Origin: Azolla caroliniana
Lineage: Eukaryota; Polypodiophyta
Assembly: GCA_043228905.1 (NCBI GenBank)
Contig: JBHGNT010000078.1
Coordinates: 1-64,000 of the forward strand
DNA length: 64,000 nt
Direction of reading: 5' to 3'
The position numbers and the translations under genes are program-made. Positions 61,722 through 64,000 of this stretch are shown here, in pieces. Each line of letters begins with the position of its first letter. The stretch's first letter is position 1. Under the pieces are notes generated by a model. The model made no database searches. It was not told the origin of the DNA and saw only the letters and a list, made by a program, of their open reading frames with translations.

Positions 61722-64000
61722 CTCTAGACCTGAGTTTCAAAATTATATTTTTTAATTCTATATCATAGCTAGCGTTGTTAGCTTCGATTCGCATGTTTGA
61801 ACACAAAAATCCGATATCACACGAGCCAGGTATGAACATTTTAATTTACTAACGCGCTCTTCTCCAATACCTCCTCAAATTTGCTAATTTCTTCATGTCT
61901 CTCGACCTGTGTTTGAAAATTATAATTTTTCAATTCTATATCATAACTAGCGTTCTTAGCTTCGATTCGCATGTTTGAACACAAAAATCCGATATCACAC
62001 GACCCAGGTATGAGCATTTTAATTTACTAACGCGCTCTTCTCAACTCCTTCCTAAAATTTGCAAATTTCTTCATGTCTCTGGACCTGAGTTTCAAAGTCT
62101 TGATTTTTTAATTCTATATCATAACTAGCGTTGTTAGGTACGATTCGCATTTTTGAACACAAAAATGCGATATCCCAGAAGCCAGGTATGAACATTTTAA
62201 TTTACTCACGGGGTCTTCTCCACTACCTTCTCAAATTTGCTAATTTGTTCATGTCTCTCGACCTGAGCTTCAAAATCTTGATTTTTCAATTCTATGTCAT
62301 AGCTAGTGTTGTTAGCTTTGATTCGCATGTTTGAACACAAAAATCCAATATCAGACGAGCCAAGTATGAACATTTTAATTTACTAATGCGCTCTTCTCCA
62401 ATACCTCCTCAAATTTGCTAATTTCTTCACATCTCTCGACCTGTGTTTCAAAATTATAGTTTTTCAATTCTATATCATAACTAGCGTTCTTAGCTTCGAT
62501 TCGCATGTTTGAACACAAAAATCCGATATCACACGAGCCAGGTATGAACACTTTAATTTATTGACGCGCTCTTCTCAACTCCTTCCTCAAATTTGCTAAT
62601 CTCTTCATGTCTCTGGACCTGAGTTTCAAATTCTTGATTTTCTAATTCCATAACATAGCTAGTGTTGTTAGCTTCGATTCGCATGTTTGAACACAAAAAT
62701 CCGATATCCCACAAGCCAGGCATGAACATTTTAATTTACTCACGGGGTCTCCTCCACTACCTTCTCAAATTTGCTAATTTCTTCATGTCATATCATATCT
62801 AGTGTTGTTAGCTTCGATTCGCATGTTTGAACACAAAAATCCAATATCACACGAGCCAAGTATGAACATTTTAATTTACTAACGCCCTATTCTCCAATAC
62901 CTCCTAAAAGTTGCTAATTTCTTCATGTCTCTCGACCTGTGTTTGAAAATTATAATTTTTCAATTCCATATCATAACTAGCGTTCTTAGCTTCGATTCGC
63001 ATGTTTGAACACAAAAATCCGATATCACACGAGCCAGGTATGAACATTTTAATTTACTGACGCGCTCTTCTCAACTCCTTCCTCAAATTTGCTAATTTCT
63101 TCATGTCTCTGGACCTGAGTTTCAAATTCTTGATTTTCCCATTCCATATCATAGCTAGTGTTGTTAGCTTCGATTCGCATGTTTGAACACAAAAATCCGA
63201 TATCCCACAAGCCAGGCATGAACATTTTAATTTACTCACGGGGTCTTCTCCATTACCTTCTCAAATTTGCTAATTTCTTCATGTCTTTCGACCTGAGTTT
63301 CAAAATCTTGATTTTTTAATTCCATATCATAGCTAGTGTTGTTAGCTTCCATTCGCATGTTTGAACACAAAAATCCAATATCACACGAGCCAGGCTCTTC
63401 TCTAATACCTCCTCAAATTTGCTAATTTCTTCATGTCTCTCGACCTGTGTTTGAAAATTATAATTTTTCAATTCCATATCATAACTAGCGTTCTTAGCTT
63501 CGATTCGCATGTTTGAACACAAAAATCCGATATCACACGAGCCAGGTATGAACATTTTAATTTACTGACGCGCTCTTCTCAACTCCTTCCTCAAATTTGC
63601 TAATTTCTTCATGTCTCTGGACCTGAGTTTCAAATTCTTGATTTTCCCATTCCATATCATAGCTAGTGTTGTTAGCTTCGATTCGCATGTTTGAACACAA
63701 AAATCCGATATCCCACAAGCCAGGCATGAACATTTTAATTTACTCACGGGGTCTTCTCCACTACCTTCTCAAATTTGCTAATTTCTTCATGTCTTTCGAC
63801 CTGAGTTTCAAAATCTTGATTTTTTAATTCCATATCATAGCTAGTGTTGTTAGCTTCCATTCGCATGTTTGAACACAAAAATCCAATATCACACGAGCCA
63901 GGCTCTTCTCTAATACCTCCTCAAATTTGCTAATTTCTTCATGTCTCTCGACCTGTGTTTGAAAATTATAATTTTTCAATTCTATATCATAACTAGCGTT

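Larger units (their letters stand above)
1..64000 (+). repeat. 178-bp satellite DNA array (whole window)
   Basis: The whole window is a tandem array of one monomer family. Landmarks such as 'ccaggtatgaacatttt', 'catgtctctcgacctg', 'ttgattttttaattc', 'catagctagcgttgttag' and 'cgattcgcatgtttgaacac' recur in fixed order every 178 bp (for example 'gtatgaacat' at 161 and 339). Every monomer reads in the same direction apart from one 25-bp inverted tract. The hand-counted consensus has A 47, T 65, C 41 and G 25. I saw no non-satellite DNA longer than a few bases. Arrays of 150-180-bp monomers over tens of kilobases typify centromeres and pericentromeric heterochromatin of plants and animals, so a centromeric role is likely but inferred. 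A subtelomeric block, knob or B chromosome would look the same. Confidence 0.98.
59003..64000 (+). repeat. 2719-bp tandem unit, second copy cut by window end
   Basis: Copy 1 is 59003-61721; copy 2 starts at 61722 and runs off the window after about 2279 bp. Points 59412/62131, 60335/63054, 60597/63316 and 60843/63562 are all 2719 bp apart. Private variants such as 'aatttgttcatgtctc' (59525/62244) and 'tctccattacc' (60530/63249) are in both copies and not in the older 56-57 kb copy. I saw no difference in the lines compared, so this is the youngest duplication visible. Confidence 0.9.

Noticed and set aside
1-64000. CRISPR array
   Set aside because: The whole unit repeats, with no unique spacers between short direct repeats, and the period of 178 bp is far too long.
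1-64000. CENP-B box in the monomer
   Set aside because: I searched both strands of the consensus for the TTCG....A..CGGG core. 'ttcgattcgcatg' lacks the later A and CGGG, and the reverse strand of 'actcacggggtc' lacks the CGAA part.
1-64000. Identification as a named satellite or species
   Set aside because: It does not resemble the Arabidopsis 178-bp or human alpha satellite sequences as I remember them. The 'tatgaacattttaattt' element vaguely recalls a motif of legume centromeric repeats, but that is from memory and unchecked. A database search of the consensus would settle it.

Overview
The window is one uninterrupted block of satellite DNA: about 360 head-to-tail copies of a 178-bp monomer, from the first base to the last. 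I find no credible protein-coding gene, RNA gene, CRISPR array or mobile element. The open reading frames of 60-124 codons are satellite translated in whichever frames lack stops. They recur because the repeat recurs. An array of this size and monomer length points to a eukaryotic centromeric or pericentromeric satellite. A plant is my first guess, but many animals have similar arrays and I could not assign a species. A hand-counted consensus is 178 bp, 37% GC, with 60% pyrimidine on the + strand and seven CpGs.

The array is a mosaic of segmental copies. Two monomer haplotypes stand out. Alpha has 'actcacggggtcttctc', 'gacctgagtttcaaaatctt' and 'agctagcgttgttagct'. Beta has 'actaacgcgctcttctcc', 'gacctgtgtttcaaaattat' and 'aactagcgttcttagc'. 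Layout: (1) 1-17.4 kb is nearly pure alpha, with a two-copy 6-mer higher-order repeat (HOR; 1068 bp, 1090-3225) and a two-copy 9-mer HOR (1602 bp, 7269-10440). Part of the latter is copied again at 11223-12836 and 15836-17390. (2) 13505-17390 is a composite of at least four segments, each matching a different place in the window. (3) 17.4-23.8 kb is the most diverged part and holds a 1929/1573-bp tandem unit that contains a 356-bp dimer. (4) 23.8-37.2 kb holds a 518-bp doublet and a young HOR of 2266-bp (P) and 874-bp (Q) modules ordered P-Q-P / P-Q-P. (5) 37.2-42.2 kb is beta-rich with a 1932-bp duplication. (6) 42.2-55.9 kb is mixed and contains a 3.7-kb segment present twice, 10,101 bp apart. 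(7) 55.3-64 kb contains tandem units of 3187 and 2719 bp. The last is cut by the window end and shows no difference in the lines I compared.

A second layer is a set of short deletions and fusions (7 to 122 bp, plus one of 1456 bp), many with a few bases of identity at the junction. Several were copied afterwards with the HORs, so they give a relative order of events. Two spots are more complex: an inverted 25-bp tract beside a 45-bp-spaced duplication at 11131-11237, and a local reshuffle at 47491-47640. Both look like replication template switching. Lengths and offsets come from reading and counting by hand. Block edges are usually good to 10-50 bp. Identities are qualitative unless differences are stated.
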